Below, in pieces: positions 11,555-24,039 of a stretch of DNA of 64,000 bases (the first letter of the stretch is position 1; each line of letters begins with the position of its first letter). Origin of the DNA: Cyclina sinensis (lineage: Eukaryota > Mollusca > Bivalvia > Venerida > Veneridae); NCBI GenBank assembly GCA_012932295.1, contig JAAONU010000014.1, positions 18,654,251 to 18,718,250 on the forward strand. Reading direction: 5' to 3'. The position numbers were made by a program, and so were the translations under genes. Below the pieces are notes generated by a model. The model saw only the letters and a program-made list of their open reading frames with translations. It searched no databases and had not been told where the DNA came from.

Positions 11555-11695
11555 TTTCATTGCATATATTTCATTGGAAACCAGTTCTGAAACAATGGTC
11601 ACAGTGACCATTTATGTTGTTGCATGTTGTGTTGTCCTTGCAATTGTCGGGACAGGTTTCCGAGCAATTCTGACCAAACATTCCGGCACTGCATG
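11555..11695 (-). pseudogene. EGF-like array exon with premature stop
   Basis: Same 141-bp frame and splice signals, beginning SAGMFGQNC, SETC, KDNTTC. The C-terminal part is altered: DHGCKPGYQG has become DHCFRTGFQ followed by TGA, so the seventh cysteine is misplaced and the frame stops four codons before the exon end. If spliced in, it would truncate the protein; skipping it keeps the frame. Confidence 0.85.
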
Positions 11696-12307
11696 CTTAA
11701 GTAATTAAACAAATGTCTAAGGACATTAACAAATGTCTAAGGACATTTTGTATCTAATTACATTTTGATCAATGATTACTTGTTTTCTGACTTTAAAGTT
11801 GGCCTAAGCATTACATAACAAAAATGAAAAAGAAAAGATAAAACATGAAATATAAAAATCCTATGTAGTAGTTGCCTTTATTCTTGTTTTTATCATTAAC
11901 ATCTTTATGCATTTTGGGACAGTAATGTTAACTAACGTTGTTTGCACCTATCACTACGTTTTTCTATTTCCAATATTTATAACAGTGAAAACTTGTCTTG
12001 TTACAAATTGTATTGAACAAATATTTCAGATTTTTCATTATCAAAAAGATTTTCAAAATGTACGTTAAAGCTTTACGCCTAGCCAACGGTTTACCCCTTG
12101 AAATAACGAACAAGTACTTTATTAGGATATACGAAAATATTATTCTAACTTAGTATTACCAAGAACAAAAGAAAGTATTAGGATATAATTCTATTCTCAT
12201 TTAAAGGACTTTCTTCTCAAGTATAACTGTGCTGTCAAGCTGAATTGGCATATATTATTTTAGAATAAAATATCTTTGTGTTTTAAATGAAAAATATTTC
12301 AACTCAC

Positions 12308-12448
12308 TTTCATTGCATATGTTTCCCTGGTAACCAGGTTTGCAACCATGATCACAGTGACCATCTATGTTGTTGCATGTTGTGTTGTCCTTGCAATTGT
12401 CGGAACAGGTTTCCGAGCAATTCTGACCGAACATTCCGACACTGCATG
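12308..12448 (-). CDS. EGF-like array exon
   Basis: Open 141-bp phase 1-1 exon; module SVGMFGQNC, SETC, SDNC, KDNTTC, NNIDGHC, DHGC, KPGYQGNIC. The Pro after the third cysteine is Ser, and NINGH is NIDGH. Acceptor cttaag, donor GTGAGT. Confidence 0.82.
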
Positions 12449-13048
12449 CTTAAGTAATTAAAAAAATGTCTAAGCACATTTTGTATCTAAATACTTTTTG
12501 ATCAATGATTTTTTGTTTTCTGACTTTAACGTTGGCCTAAGCATTACATAATAAAAATAATGAAAAAGAAAAGATAAAAAATGAAATAAAAATCCCTTTG
12601 CAGTAGTTGTCTTTATTGCTGTTTTTATCATTTACAGCTTTATGGTTTTTGCGACAGTCATGTTAACTAAAGTTGTTTGCACCTTTCACTACGTTTTTCT
12701 ATTTCCAATATTTATAACAGTCTTAACTTGTTTTGTTTCAAATTGTATTGAACAAATATTTCAGATTTTCATTATCAAAAAGATTTTTTGAAAATGTACG
12801 TTAAAGCTTTACGCCTAGCCAGCGGTTTGACCCTTGAAATAACGAACAAGTACTTTACTAGGATATACGAAAATATTATTCTAACTTAATATTTCGAAGA
12901 ACAAAATAAGTATTATGATTTAATTCTATTCTCATTTAAAGGACTTCTTTCTTAAGTATAACTGTGACTATGCCGTCAAGCTGAATGGGTATATATTATT
13001 TTAGAATAAAATACCTTTGTGTTTTAAATGAACACAATTTCAACTCAC

Positions 13049-13189
13049 TTTCATTGCATATGTTTCCCTGGTGACCAGGTTTGCAACCATGATCACAGTG
13101 ACCATTTATGTTGTTGCATGTTGTGTTGTCCTTGCAATTGTCGGAACAGGTTTCCGAGCAATTCTGACCGAACATTCCGACACTGCATG
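13049..13189 (-). CDS. EGF-like array exon
   Basis: Open 141-bp phase 1-1 exon; SVGMFGQNC, SETC, SDNC, KDNTTC, NNINGHC, DHGC, KPGHQGNIC. It shares SDNC with its neighbour at 12308; Tyr of KPGYQG is His. Donor GTGAGT, acceptor cttaag. Confidence 0.82.
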
Positions 13190-13791
13190 CTTAAGTAATT
13201 AAACAAATTCTAAGCACATTTTGTATCTAACTACATATTGATCAATGATTTTTTGTTTTCTGACTTTAACGTTGGCCTAAGCATAATATAATAAACATAA
13301 TGAAAAAGAAAAGATAAAACATGAAATAAAAATCCCTTTGTAGTAGATGTCTTTATTGTTGTTTTTATCATTTACAGCTTAATGCTTTTTGAGACAGTAA
13401 TGTTAACTAACGTTGTTTGCACCTTTCACCGCGTTTTTCTTTTTCCAATATTTATAACAGTTCTAACTTGTTTTGTTACAAATTGTATTGAACAAATATT
13501 TCATATTCATCATTATCAAAAAGATTTTCAAAATGTACGTTAAAGCTTTTCGCCTAGCCAGCGGCTTGACCCTTGAAACAACAAACAAGTACTTTACTAG
13601 GATAAACGAAAAATGTTATTCTTACTTAGTATTTCCAAGGAAAAAAGAAAGTTTTATGATATAATTATATTTTCATTTAAAGGACTTCTTTCTCAAGTAT
13701 AATTGTGACTGTGCTGTAAAGGTAAATGAGAGTATACATTATATAAGAATAAAATACCTTTGTGTTTCAAATGAAAATAATTTCGACTCAC

Positions 13792-13932
13792 TTTCATTGC
13801 ATATGTTTCCCTGGTAACCAGGTTTGCAACCATGATCACAGTGACCATTTATGTTGTTGCACGTTGTGTTGTCCTTGCAATTGTCGGGACAGGTTTCCGA
13901 GCAATTCTGACCGAACATTCCGAAACTGCATG
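13792..13932 (-). CDS. EGF-like array exon
   Basis: Open 141-bp phase 1-1 exon; SFGMFGQNC, SETC, PDNC, KDNTTC, NNINGHC, DHGC, KPGYQGNIC. All eight cysteines are kept. The intron above it (13933-14607) is the long form. Donor GTGAGT, acceptor cttaag. Confidence 0.82.
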
Positions 13933-14607
13933 CTTAAGTGTTGAAACAAATGTCTTAACATTTTATTTACAATTTCATTTTAGACAATGATTACTTGTTT
14001 CCTGATTTGAAATTGTTCTGAAAATTAAATGATAATAAAAAGAGAAAAAAAATATTTAAACGCCCTCTGTAGTAGTTGTCTTTATTCTTGTTTATATGAC
14101 TTACATCTACTGGTATCGTATTTGCGATAATAATGTCAACTCACGTAGTTTGCATCTATCACTGCGCTTTTCTCTTATCGATATATCTTACACTGATCAT
14201 TTGTAATTAACTCTATTATACTTGCAGTGATAATTAAACATCATAAGATGTTGAAACAAAAAAAATCTTGTTACATATTGTTAGATGGTGTCACTAATAA
14301 ATAAAAGTAACTAACCTCTTGCATTTATTCTTTGTTTAATGAAAAAATATCGTGATACTAAGCTGTGATTCTACTCAAAGTCTTCTAAATAGCACAAATG
14401 AAGTAATTTTTATCAGGATGAGTTTAAAACTAGTTATTCTGACTAAGCTTTTGTAAGAGCAAATGAAGGTATAAAGATATAATTGTATTTGCATTTCAAC
14501 GTACTTCTTTCTAAAAAAAACTGTGAGTGTGCTATCAGTCTGAATAAGTAAACATTATTTTAGAATAAAATACTTACGTATTAAAAAAGAAAATAATTTC
14601 AACTTAC

Positions 14608-14748
14608 TTTCATTGCAAATCTTTCCTTGGGAACCAGGTTTGCAACCATGATCACAGTGACCATTTTTGTTGTTGCATGTTGTTTTGTCCTTGCAATTGT
14701 TGGGACAGGTTTTCGAGCAATTCTGTCCAAACTTTCCGAAACTGCATG
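14608..14748 (-). CDS. EGF-like array exon (divergent variant)
   Basis: Open 141-bp phase 1-1 exon with more changes than most: SFGKFGQNC, SKTC, PNNC, KDKTTC, NNKNGHC, DHGC, KPGSQGKIC. All eight cysteines and both splice sites (GTAAGT, cttaag) are intact. The divergence and the long-form intron suggest an older copy outside the recently homogenised block. Confidence 0.82.
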
Positions 14749-15348
14749 CTTAAGTAATGAAACAAATGTCTCAATACAATTTACATCTACTTTCAATTTG
14801 ATCAATGATTTCTTATTTTCTGATTTTAAAATTGACTTAAGCATTACATAATATTGAAGAAAAAGAAAAGATAAAAGTGAAAAATAAAAACCCTATGTAG
14901 TAGTTCTCTTTATTCCTGTTTGTATCATTTACATCTATATGCATTTTGCGACAGTAATGCTAACTAACGTTGTTTGCACCTTTCACTACGGTTTTTCTTT
15001 TTCCAATATCTATAACAGCTCTAACTTGTTTTGTTACAAATTGTATTGAACAAATATTTCAGATTTTTCATTATCAAAATGATTTTTTAAAATCTACGTT
15101 AAAGCTCTACGACTAGCTAGCGGTTTGACCCTTGAATAAACGAACAAGTACTTTACTAGGATATACGAAAAATATTATTCTAACTTAGTAGTTCCAAAAA
15201 CAAAAGAAAGTATTATGATGTAATTCAATTCTCATTAAAAGGATTTCTTTCTCCAGTATAACTGTGACTGTGCTGTCAAGCTGAATGGGTATACATTATT
15301 TTAGAATAAAATACCTTTGTGTTTCAAATGAAAATAATTTCAACTTAC

Positions 15349-15489
15349 TTTCATTGCATATGTTTCCCTGGAAACCAGGTTTGCAACCATAATCACAGTG
15401 ACCATTAATGTTGTTGCATATTTTGCTGTCCTTGCAATTGTCGGGACAGGTTTCCGAGCATCTTTGACCGAACATTCCGACACTGCATG
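15349..15489 (-). CDS. EGF-like array exon
   Basis: Open 141-bp phase 1-1 exon; SVGMFGQRC, SETC, PDNC, KDSKIC, NNINGHC, DYGC, KPGFQGNIC. Specific changes are Arg before the second cysteine and Tyr in DYGC. Donor GTAAGT, acceptor cttaag. Confidence 0.82.
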
Positions 15490-16086
15490 CTTAAGTAATT
15501 AAACAAATGTCTAAACACATTTTGTATATAATTACATTTTGACCAATAATTTCTTGTTTTCTGACTTTAACTTTGGCATAAGCATTACATAATAATAATG
15601 GAAATGAAAAGAAAAAAATGAAATATAAATCCCTTTGTAGTAGTTGTCTTTAATTTTGTTTTTATTAATTTACATCTTTATGCATTTTGGGACCGTAATG
15701 CTAACTAACAGTGTTTGCACCTTTCACTACTTTTTACTATTTCAAATATCTATAACAGTGCTAACTTGTTTTGTTACAAAGTGCATTGAACAAATATTTC
15801 AGATTTTTCATTATAAAAAAGATTTTCAAAATGTACGTTAAAAGTCTTCGCCTAGCCAGCGGTTTGCCCCTTGAAATAACGAACAAGTACTTAACTAGGA
15901 TATACGAAAATAATTTTGTAACTTAGTATTTCTAAGAATAAAAGAAAGTTTTATGATATAATTCTATTCTCATTTAACGGACGTCTTTCTTAAGTATAAC
16001 TGTGACTGTGCTGTCAAGCTGAATGGATATACATTATTTTAGAATGAAATACCCTTGAGTTTTCAATGAAAAAAAAATCAACTCAC

Positions 16087-16227
16087 TTTCATTGCATATG
16101 TTTCCCTGGTAACCAGGTTTGCAACCATGATCACAGTGACCATTAATGTTGTTGCATGTTTTGCTGTCCTTGCAATTGTCGGGACAGGTTTCCGAGCAAT
16201 TCTGACCGAACATTCCGACACTGCATG
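16087..16227 (-). CDS. EGF-like array exon
   Basis: Open 141-bp phase 1-1 exon; SVGMFGQNC, SETC, PDNC, KDSKTC, NNINGHC, DHGC, KPGYQGNIC. It shares the KDSK variant with its neighbour at 15349. Donor GTGAGT, acceptor cttaag. Confidence 0.82.
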
Positions 16228-16828
16228 CTTAAGTAATTAAACAAATGTATAAAGACAGTTTGTATCTAAAGTACATTTTGAGCAATGACTTTTTGTTTTC
16301 TGACTTTAATGTTTGCCTAAGCATTCCATAATAATAATAATGAAAAAGAAAAGATAAAAAAATGAAATAAAAATCCCTTTGTAGTAGTTGTCTTTATTCT
16401 TGTTTTATCATTTAAATCTTTATGCTTCTTGCCACAGTAATGTTAACTAACGTTGTTTGCACCTTTTACTACGTTTTACTATTTCCGATATTTATAACAG
16501 TGCTAATTTGTTTTGTTACAAATTGTATTGAACAAATATTTCACAATTTTTATTATTTAAAAGATTCTTTGAAAATGTACGTTAAAGCTCTTCGTCTAGC
16601 CAGCTGTTTGACCCTTGAAATAACGAACAAGTAATTTACAAGGATATACGAAAAACGTTATTCTAACTTAGTATTTCAAAGAACTAAATAAAGTATTATG
16701 ATATAATTCTATTCTCATTTAAAGGACTTCTTTCTCAAGTATAACTGTGACTGTGCTGTCAAGCTGAATGGGTATATATTATTTTAGAATAAAATACCTT
16801 TGTGTTTTAAATGAATTTTTTAACTCAC

Positions 16829-16969
16829 TTTCATTGCATATGTTTCCCTGGTAACCAGGTTTGCAACCATTATCACAGTGACCATTTATGTTGTTGCATG
16901 TTGTGTTGTCCTTGCAATTGTCGGGACAGGTTTCCGAGCAATTCTGACCAAACTTTCCGACTCTGCATG
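16829..16969 (-). CDS. EGF-like array exon
   Basis: Open 141-bp phase 1-1 exon; RVGKFGQNC, SETC, PDNC, KDNTTC, NNINGHC, DNGC, KPGYQGNIC. Arg after the first cysteine and Asn in DNGC are particular to this copy. Donor GTGAGT; the acceptor intron has cttaag after taataaaac. Confidence 0.82.
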
Positions 16970-17564
16970 CTTAAGTAATAAAACAAACGAATAAACACAT
17001 TTTGTATCTAATTAAATTTTGACCAATGATTTTTTGTTTTTTGACTTTAACGTTGGACTAAGCATTACATAATAACAATGAAAAAGAAAAGATAAAAGAG
17101 AAATATAAAACCCTATGTAGTAGTTGTCTTTATTCTTATTTTATCATCTACACCTACTCTTCTTGCGACAGCAATGTTAACTAATGTTGTTTGCACTTTT
17201 CACAACGTTTTTCTATTTCCAATATCTATAACAGTGCTAACTTGTTTTGTAACAATTTGTATTGAACAAATATTTCAGATTTTTCATTATCAAAAAGATT
17301 TTTTGAAAATGTACGTTAAAGTTCTACGCCTAACGAGCGGTTTGACCCCTGAAATAACGAATAAGTACTTTATTAGGATATACGAAATTTTTATTTAAAC
17401 TTAGTATTTCCAAGAACAAAACAAAGTATTATGATATAATTCTTTTCTCATTTAAAGGATTTTTTTCTGAAGTATAACTGTGACTGTGCTATCAAGCTGA
17501 ATGGGTATATATTATTTTAGAATAAAATACCTTTGTGTTTGAAATGAAAATAATTTCAACTAAC

Positions 17565-17705
17565 TTTCATTGCATATGTTTCCCTGGTAACCAGGTTTGC
17601 AACCATGATCACAGTGACCATTTATGTTGTTGCATGTTTTGTTGTCCTTGCAATTGTCGGGACAGGACTCCGAGCAATTCTGACCAAACTTTCCGACACT
17701 GCATG
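17565..17705 (-). CDS. EGF-like array exon with weaker donor
   Basis: Open 141-bp phase 1-1 exon; SVGKFGQNC, SESC, PDNC, KDNKTC, NNINGHC, DHGC, KPGYQGNIC. It belongs to the SESC/KDNK subtype. The donor reads GTTAGT rather than GTAAGT or GTGAGT, a weaker 5' splice site than in its neighbours. Confidence 0.8.
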
Positions 17706-18312
17706 CTTAAGTAATTAAACAAATGTATAAACACATTTTGTATCTAAAGTACATTTTGACCAAGGATGTCTTGTTTTCTGACTTTAACGTTGGCCTAAGC
17801 TTTACATAATAATAATAATAATGAAAAAGAAAAGATTAAAAATTGAAATCCAAAACCCTTTGTAGTAGTTGTCTTTATTCTTGTTTCTACCATTTACATC
17901 TTTATGCTTTTTGCGACAGTAATGTTAACTAACGTTGTTGGCACCTTTCACTACGTTTTTCTATTTCCAATATCTATAACAATGCTAACTTGTTTTGTTA
18001 CAATTTGTACTGAACAAATATTTCAGATTTTTCATTATCAAAAAGATTTTTTGAAAATGTACGTTAAAGTTCTAAGCATAACGAGCGGTTTGATCCCTGA
18101 AATAACGAATGAGTACTTTACTAGGATATACGAAAATTTTATTCTAACTTAGTATTTCCAAGAACAATAGAAAGTATTATGATATAATTCTATTCTCATT
18201 TAAAGGATTTCTTTCTGAAGTATAACTGTGACTGTGCTGTCAAGCTGAATGGGTATACATTATTTTAGAATAAAATACCTTTGTGTTTGAAATGAAAATA
18301 ATTTCAACTTAC

Positions 18313-18453
18313 TTTCATTGCATATGTTTCCCTGGTAACCAGGTTTGCAACCATGATCACAGTGACCATTTATGTTGTTGCATGTTTTGTTGTCCTTGCA
18401 ATTGTCGGGACAGGTTTCCGAGCAATTCTGACCAAACTTTCCGACACTGCACG
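18313..18453 (-). CDS. EGF-like array exon
   Basis: Open 141-bp phase 1-1 exon; SVGKFGQNC, SETC, PDNC, KDNKTC, NNINGHC, DHGC, KPGYQGNIC. It mixes SETC with KDNK, a combination of the two main subtypes. The exon begins CG rather than CA after the acceptor, so the residue before the first cysteine depends on the upstream exon. Confidence 0.82.
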
Positions 18454-19058
18454 CTTAAGTAATTAAATAAATGTATAAACACATTTTGTATCTAAAGTAA
18501 ATTTTGATCAATGATTTTTTGTTTTCTGACTTTAACGTTGGCCTAAGCTTTACATAATAATAATAATGAAAAAGAAAAGATAAAAAAATGAAATTCAAAA
18601 CCCTTTGTAGTAGTTGTCTTTATTCTTGTTTTTATCATTTACATCTTTATGCTTTTTGTGACAATAATGTTAACTAACGTTGTTGGCACCTTTCACTACG
18701 TTTTTCTATTTCCAATATTTATAACAGTGCTAACTTGTTTTGTTACAAATTGTATTGAACAAATATTTCAGATTCCTCATTATCAAAAAGAAGTTTTGAA
18801 AATGTACGTTAAAGTTCTACGCATAACGAGCGGTTTGATCCCTGAAATAAAGAATAAGTACTTTTCTGGGATATACGAAAATTTTTATTCTAACTTAGTA
18901 TTTCCAAGAACAATAGAAAGTATTATGATATAATTCCATTCTCATTTAAAGGATTTCTTTCTGAAGTATAACTGTGACTGTGCTGCCAAGCTGAATGGGT
19001 ATACATTATTATAGAATAAAATACCTTTGTGTTTCATATGAAAATAATTTCAACTTAC

Positions 19059-19199
19059 TTTCATTGCATATGTTTCCCTGGAAACCAGGTTTGCAACCAT
19101 GATCACAGTGACCATTTATGTTGTTGCATGTTTTGTTGTCCTTGCAATTGTCGGGACAGGACTCCGAGCAGTTCTGACCAAACTTTCCGACACTGCATG
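19059..19199 (-). CDS. EGF-like array exon
   Basis: Open 141-bp phase 1-1 exon of the SESC/KDNK subtype; SVGKFGQNC, SESC, PDNC, KDNKTC, NNINGHC, DHGC, KPGFQGNIC (Phe in place of Tyr). Counterpart of 22595 in the higher-order duplication. Confidence 0.82.
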
Positions 19200-19769
19200 C
19201 TTAAGTAATTAAACAAATGTATAAACACATTTTGTATCTAAAGTACATTTTGACCAAGGATGTCTTGTTTTCTGACTTTAATGTTGGCCTAAGCTTTACA
19301 TAATAATAATAATGAAAAAGAAAAGATTAAAAATTGAAATCCAAAACCCTTTGTAGTAGTTGTCTTTATTCTTGTTTTTATCATTTACATCTTTATGCTT
19401 TTTGTGACAGTAATGTTAACTAATGTTGTTGGCACCTTTCACTACGTTTTTCTATTTCCAATATCTATAACAGTGCTAACTTGTTTTGTTACAATTTGTA
19501 CTGAACAAATATTTCAGATTTTTCATTATTAAAAAGATTTTTTGAAAATGTACGTTAAAGTTCTAAGCATAACGAGCGGTTTGATCCCTGAAATAACGAA
19601 TAAGTACTTTACTAGGATATACGAAAATTTTTTTCTAACTTAGTATTTCCAAGAACAATAGAAAGTATTATGATATAACTCTATTCTCATTTAAAGGATT
19701 TCTTTCTGAAGTATAACTGTGACTGTGCTGTCAAGCTGAATGGGTATACATTATTTTAGAATAAAATAC

Positions 19770-19795
19770 CTTTGTGTTTATAAACACATTTTGTA
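19770..19795 (-). other. Exon-loss scar in array unit (first copy)
   Basis: At about 19776 the sequence 'acctttgtgttt' that normally precedes the exon flank runs directly into 'ataaacacattttgtatc', which normally follows it. The exon and about 60 bp of flank are missing. A short shared 'tgttta/tgtata' motif at both ends fits a microhomology deletion. The same scar recurs at 23312. Confidence 0.85.
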
Positions 19796-20360
19796 TCTAA
19801 AGTACATTTTGACCAATGATTTCTTGTTTTCTGACTTAAACGTTGGCCTAAGCATTACATAATAATAATAATGATAAAGAAAAGAAAAAATGAAATTCCA
19901 AACCCTTTTTAGTAGTTGTCTTTATTCCTGTTTTTATCATTTACATCTTTATGCTTTTTGCGACAGTAATGTTAACTAAAGTTGTTTGCACCTTTCACTA
20001 CGTCTTTCTATTTCCAATATCTATAACAGTGCTAACTTGTTTTGTTACAAACTGTATTGAACAAATATTTCAGACTTTTATTATCAAAAAAGATTTTTTG
20101 AAAATGTACGTTAAAATTCTACGCCTAGCCAGCTCTTTGTCCTTTGAAATAACGAACAAGTACTTTACTAGATTATACGAAAAATGTTATTCTAACTTAG
20201 TATTTCAAAAACAAAACAAAGTATTATGATATAATTCTATTTTCATTTAAAGGACTTCTTTCTCAAGTATAACTGTGACTGTGCTGTCAAGATGAATGGG
20301 TATACATTATTTTAGAATAAAATACCTTTGTGTTTTAAATGAAAATTTTTTTTTACTCAC

Positions 20361-20501
20361 TTTCATTGCATATGTTTCCCTGGTAACCAGGTTTGCAACC
20401 ATGATCACAGTGACCATTTATGTTGTTGCATGTTGTGTTGTCCTTGCAATTGTCGGGACAGGTTTCCGAGCAATTCTGACCAAACATTCCGGCACTGCAT
20501 G
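20361..20501 (-). CDS. EGF-like array exon
   Basis: Open 141-bp phase 1-1 exon of the SAGMF/SETC/KDNT subtype; SAGMFGQNC, SETC, PDNC, KDNTTC, NNINGHC, DHGC, KPGYQGNIC. Donor GTGAGT followed by an A-run. Counterpart of 23899. Confidence 0.82.
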
Positions 20502-21104
20502 CTTAAGTAATTAAACAAATGTCTAAGGACATTTTGTATCTAATTACATTTTGATCAATGATTTTTTGTTTTCTGACTTTAACGTTGGCCTGAGCATTAC
20601 ATAATAATAATAATGAAAAAGAAAAGATAAAACATGAAATAGAAATCCCTTTTTAGTAGATGTCTTTATTGTTGTTTCTATCATTTACAGCTTTATGCTT
20701 TTTGCGACAGTCATGTTAACTAAAGTTGTTTGCACCTTTCATTGCGTTTTTCTTTTTCCAATATTTATAACAGTGCTAACTTGTTTTGTTACAAATTGTA
20801 TTGAACAAATATTTCAGATTCATCATTATCAAAAAGAAGTTTTGAAAATGTACGTTAAAGTTCTACGCATAACGAGCGGTTTGATCCCTGAAATAAAGAA
20901 TAAGTACTTTACTGGGATATACGAAAAATTTTATTCTAACTTAGTATTTCTAGGAACAATAGAAAGTATTATGATATAATTCCATTTTCATTTAAAGGAT
21001 TTCTTTCTGAAGTATAACTGTGACTGTGCTGCCAAGCTGAATGGGTATACATTATTTTAGAATAAAATACCTTTGTGTTTCATATGAAAATAATTTCAAC
21101 TTAC

Positions 21105-21245
21105 TTTCATTGCATATGTTTCCCTGGTAACCAGGTTTGCAACCATGATCACAGTGACCATATATGTTGTTGCATGTTTTGTTGTCCTTGCAATTGTCGG
21201 GACAGGACTCCGAGCAATTCTGACCAAACTTTCCGACACTGCATG
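21105..21245 (-). CDS. EGF-like array exon
   Basis: Open 141-bp phase 1-1 exon of the SVGKF/SESC/KDNK subtype; NNIYGHC replaces NNINGHC. All eight cysteines are present; donor GTAAGT. Counterpart of 24643, which shares the Tyr. Confidence 0.82.
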
Positions 21246-21850
21246 CTTAAGTAATTAAACAAATGTATAAACACATTTTGTATCTAAAGTAAATTTTGAG
21301 CAATGATTTTTTGTTTTCTGACTTTAACGTTGGCGTAAGCTTTACATAATAATAATAATGAAAAAGAAAAGATAAAGAAATGAAATTCTAAACCCTTTGT
21401 AGTAGTTGTCTTTATTCTTGTTTTTATCATTTACATCTTTATGTTTTTTGCGACAGTAATGTTAACTTAAGTTGTTTGCACCTTTCACTACGTTTTTCTA
21501 TTTCCAATATCTATAACAGTGCTAACTTGTTTTGTTACAAATTGTATTGAAGAAATATTTCAGACTTTTATTATCAAAAAAGATTCTTTGAAAATGTATG
21601 TTAAAGTTCTACGCCTAGCCAGCTCTTTCTCCTTTGAAATAACGAACAAGTACTTAACTATATTATACGAAAAATGTTATTCTCACTTAGTATTTCCAAA
21701 AACAAAACAAAGTATTATGATATAATTCTATTTTTATTTAAAGGACTTCTTTCTCAAGTATAACTGTGACTGTGCTGTCAAGATGAATGGGTATACATTA
21801 TTTTAGAATAAAATACCTTTGTGTATAAAATGAAAATAATTTCAACTTAC

Positions 21851-21991
21851 TTTCATTGCATATGTTTCCCTGGTAACCAGGTTTGCAACCATGATCACAG
21901 TGACCATTTATGTTGTTGCATGTTGTGTTGTCGTTGCAATTGTCGGGACAGGTTTCCGAGCAATTCTGACCGAACATTCCGGCACTGCATG
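21851..21991 (-). CDS. EGF-like array exon
   Basis: Open 141-bp phase 1-1 exon; SAGMFGQNC, SETC, PDNC, NDNTTC (Asn in place of Lys), NNINGHC, DHGC, KPGYQGNIC. The Asn variant is shared only with exon 25389, its partner in the higher-order duplication. Confidence 0.82.
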
Positions 21992-22594
21992 CTTAAGTAA
22001 TTAAACAAATGTCTAAGGACATTTTGTATCTAATTACATTTTGATCAATGATTTTTTGTTTTCTGACTTTAACGTTGGCCTGAGCAATAAATAATAATAA
22101 TAATGAAAAAGAAAAGATAAAACATGAAATAAAAATCCCTTTGTAGTAGTTGTCTTTATTGTTGTTTCTATCATTTACAGCTTTATGCTTTTTGCGACAG
22201 TCATGTTAACTAAAGTTGTTTGCACCTTTCATTGCGTTTTTCTTTTTCCAATATTTATAACAGTGCTAACTTGTTTTGTTACAAATTGTATTGAACAAAT
22301 ATTTCAGATTCATCATTATCAAAAAGAAGTTTTGAAAATGTACGTTAAAGTTCTACGCATAACGAGCGGTTTGATCCCTGAAATAACGAAAAAGTACTTT
22401 ACTAGGATATACGAAAAATTTTATTCTTACTAAGTATTTCCAAGAACAAAAGAAAGTATTATGATATAATTCCATTTTCATTTAAAGGATTTCTTTCTGA
22501 AGTATAACTGTGACTGTGCTGCCAAGCTGAATAGGTATACATTATTTTAGAATAAAATACCTTTGTGTTTGAAATGAAAATAATTTCAACTTAC

Positions 22595-22735
22595 TTTCAT
22601 TGCATATGTTTCCCTGGTAACCAGGTTTGCAACCATGATCACAGTGACCATTTATGTTGTTGCATGTTTTATTGTCCTTGCAATTGTCGGGACAGGACTC
22701 CGAGCAATTCTGACCAAACTTTCCGACACTGCACG
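22595..22735 (-). CDS. EGF-like array exon
   Basis: Open 141-bp phase 1-1 exon of the SESC/KDNK subtype; SVGKFGQNC, SESC, KDNKTC, NNINGHC, KPGYQGNIC. The exon begins CG after the acceptor, as at 18313 and 37294. Donor GTAAGT. Confidence 0.82.
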
Positions 22736-23305
22736 CTTAAGTAATTAAACAAATGTATAAACACATTTTGTATCTAAAGTACATTTTGACCAAGGATGTC
22801 TTGTTTTCTGACTTTAATGTTGGCCTAAGCTTTACATAATAATAATAATGAAAAAGAAAAGATTAAAAATTAAAATCCAAAACCCTTTGTAGTAGTTGTC
22901 TTTATTCTTGTTTTTATCATTTACATCTTTATGCTTTTTGTGACAGTAATGTTAACTAATGTTGTTGGCACCTTTCACTACGTTTTTCTATTTCCAATAT
23001 CTATAACAGTGCTAACTTGTTTTGTTACAATTTGTACTGAACAAATATTTCAGATTTTTCATTATTAAAAAGATTTTTTGAAAATGTACGTTAAAGTTCT
23101 AAGCATAACGAGCGGTTTGATCCCTGAAATAACGAAAAAGTACTTTACTAGGATATACGAAAATTTTATTCTAACTTAGTATTTCCAAGAACAATAGAAA
23201 GTATTATGATATAACTCTATTCTCATTTAAAGGATTTCTTTCTGAAGTATAACTGTGACTGTGCTGTCAAGCTGAATGGGTATACATTATTTTAGAATAA
23301 AATAC

Positions 23306-23331
23306 CTTTGTGTTTATAAACACATTTTGTA
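23306..23331 (-). other. Exon-loss scar in array unit (second copy)
   Basis: 'acctttgtgtttataaacac' joins the two exon flanks directly, identical to the scar at 19776 and displaced by 3536 bp. The deletion predates the higher-order duplication. Confidence 0.85.
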
Positions 23332-23898
23332 TCTAAAGTACATTTTGACCAATGATTTCTTGTTTTCTGACTTAAACGTTGGCCTAAGCATTACATGATA
23401 ATAATAATGATAAAGAAAAGAAAAAATGAAATTCCAAACCCTTTGTAGTAGTTGTCTTTATTCCTGTTTTTATCATTTACATCTTTATGCTTTTTGCGAC
23501 AGTAATGTTAACTAAAGTTGTTTGCACCTTTCACTACGTCATTCTATTTCCAATATCTATAACAGTGCTAACTTGTTTTGTTACAAACTGTATTGAACAA
23601 ATATTTCAGACTTTTATTATCAAAAAAGATTTTTTGAAAATGTACGTTAAAGTTCTACGCCTAGCCAGCTCTTTGTCCTTTGAAATAACGAACAAGTACT
23701 TTACTAGATTATACGAAAAATGCTATTCTAACTTAGTATTTCCAAAAACAAAACAAAGTATTATGATATAATTCTATTTTCATTTAAAGGACTTCTTTCT
23801 CAAGTATAACTGTGACTGTGCTGTCAAGATGAATGGGTATACATTATTTTAGAATAAAATACCTTTGTGTTTTAAATGAAAATTTTTTTTTTACTCAC

Positions 23899-24039
23899 TT
23901 TCATTGCATATGTTTCCCTGGTAACCAGGTTTGCAACCATGATCACAGTGACCATTTATGTTGTTGCATGTTGTGTTGTCCTTGCAATTGTCGGGACAGG
24001 TTTCCGAGCAATTCTGACCAAACATTCCGGCACTGCATG
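23899..24039 (-). CDS. EGF-like array exon
   Basis: Open 141-bp phase 1-1 exon, protein-identical to 20361: SAGMFGQNC, SETC, KDNTTC, NNINGHC, KPGYQGNIC. Donor GTGAGT followed by an A-run. Confidence 0.82.
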
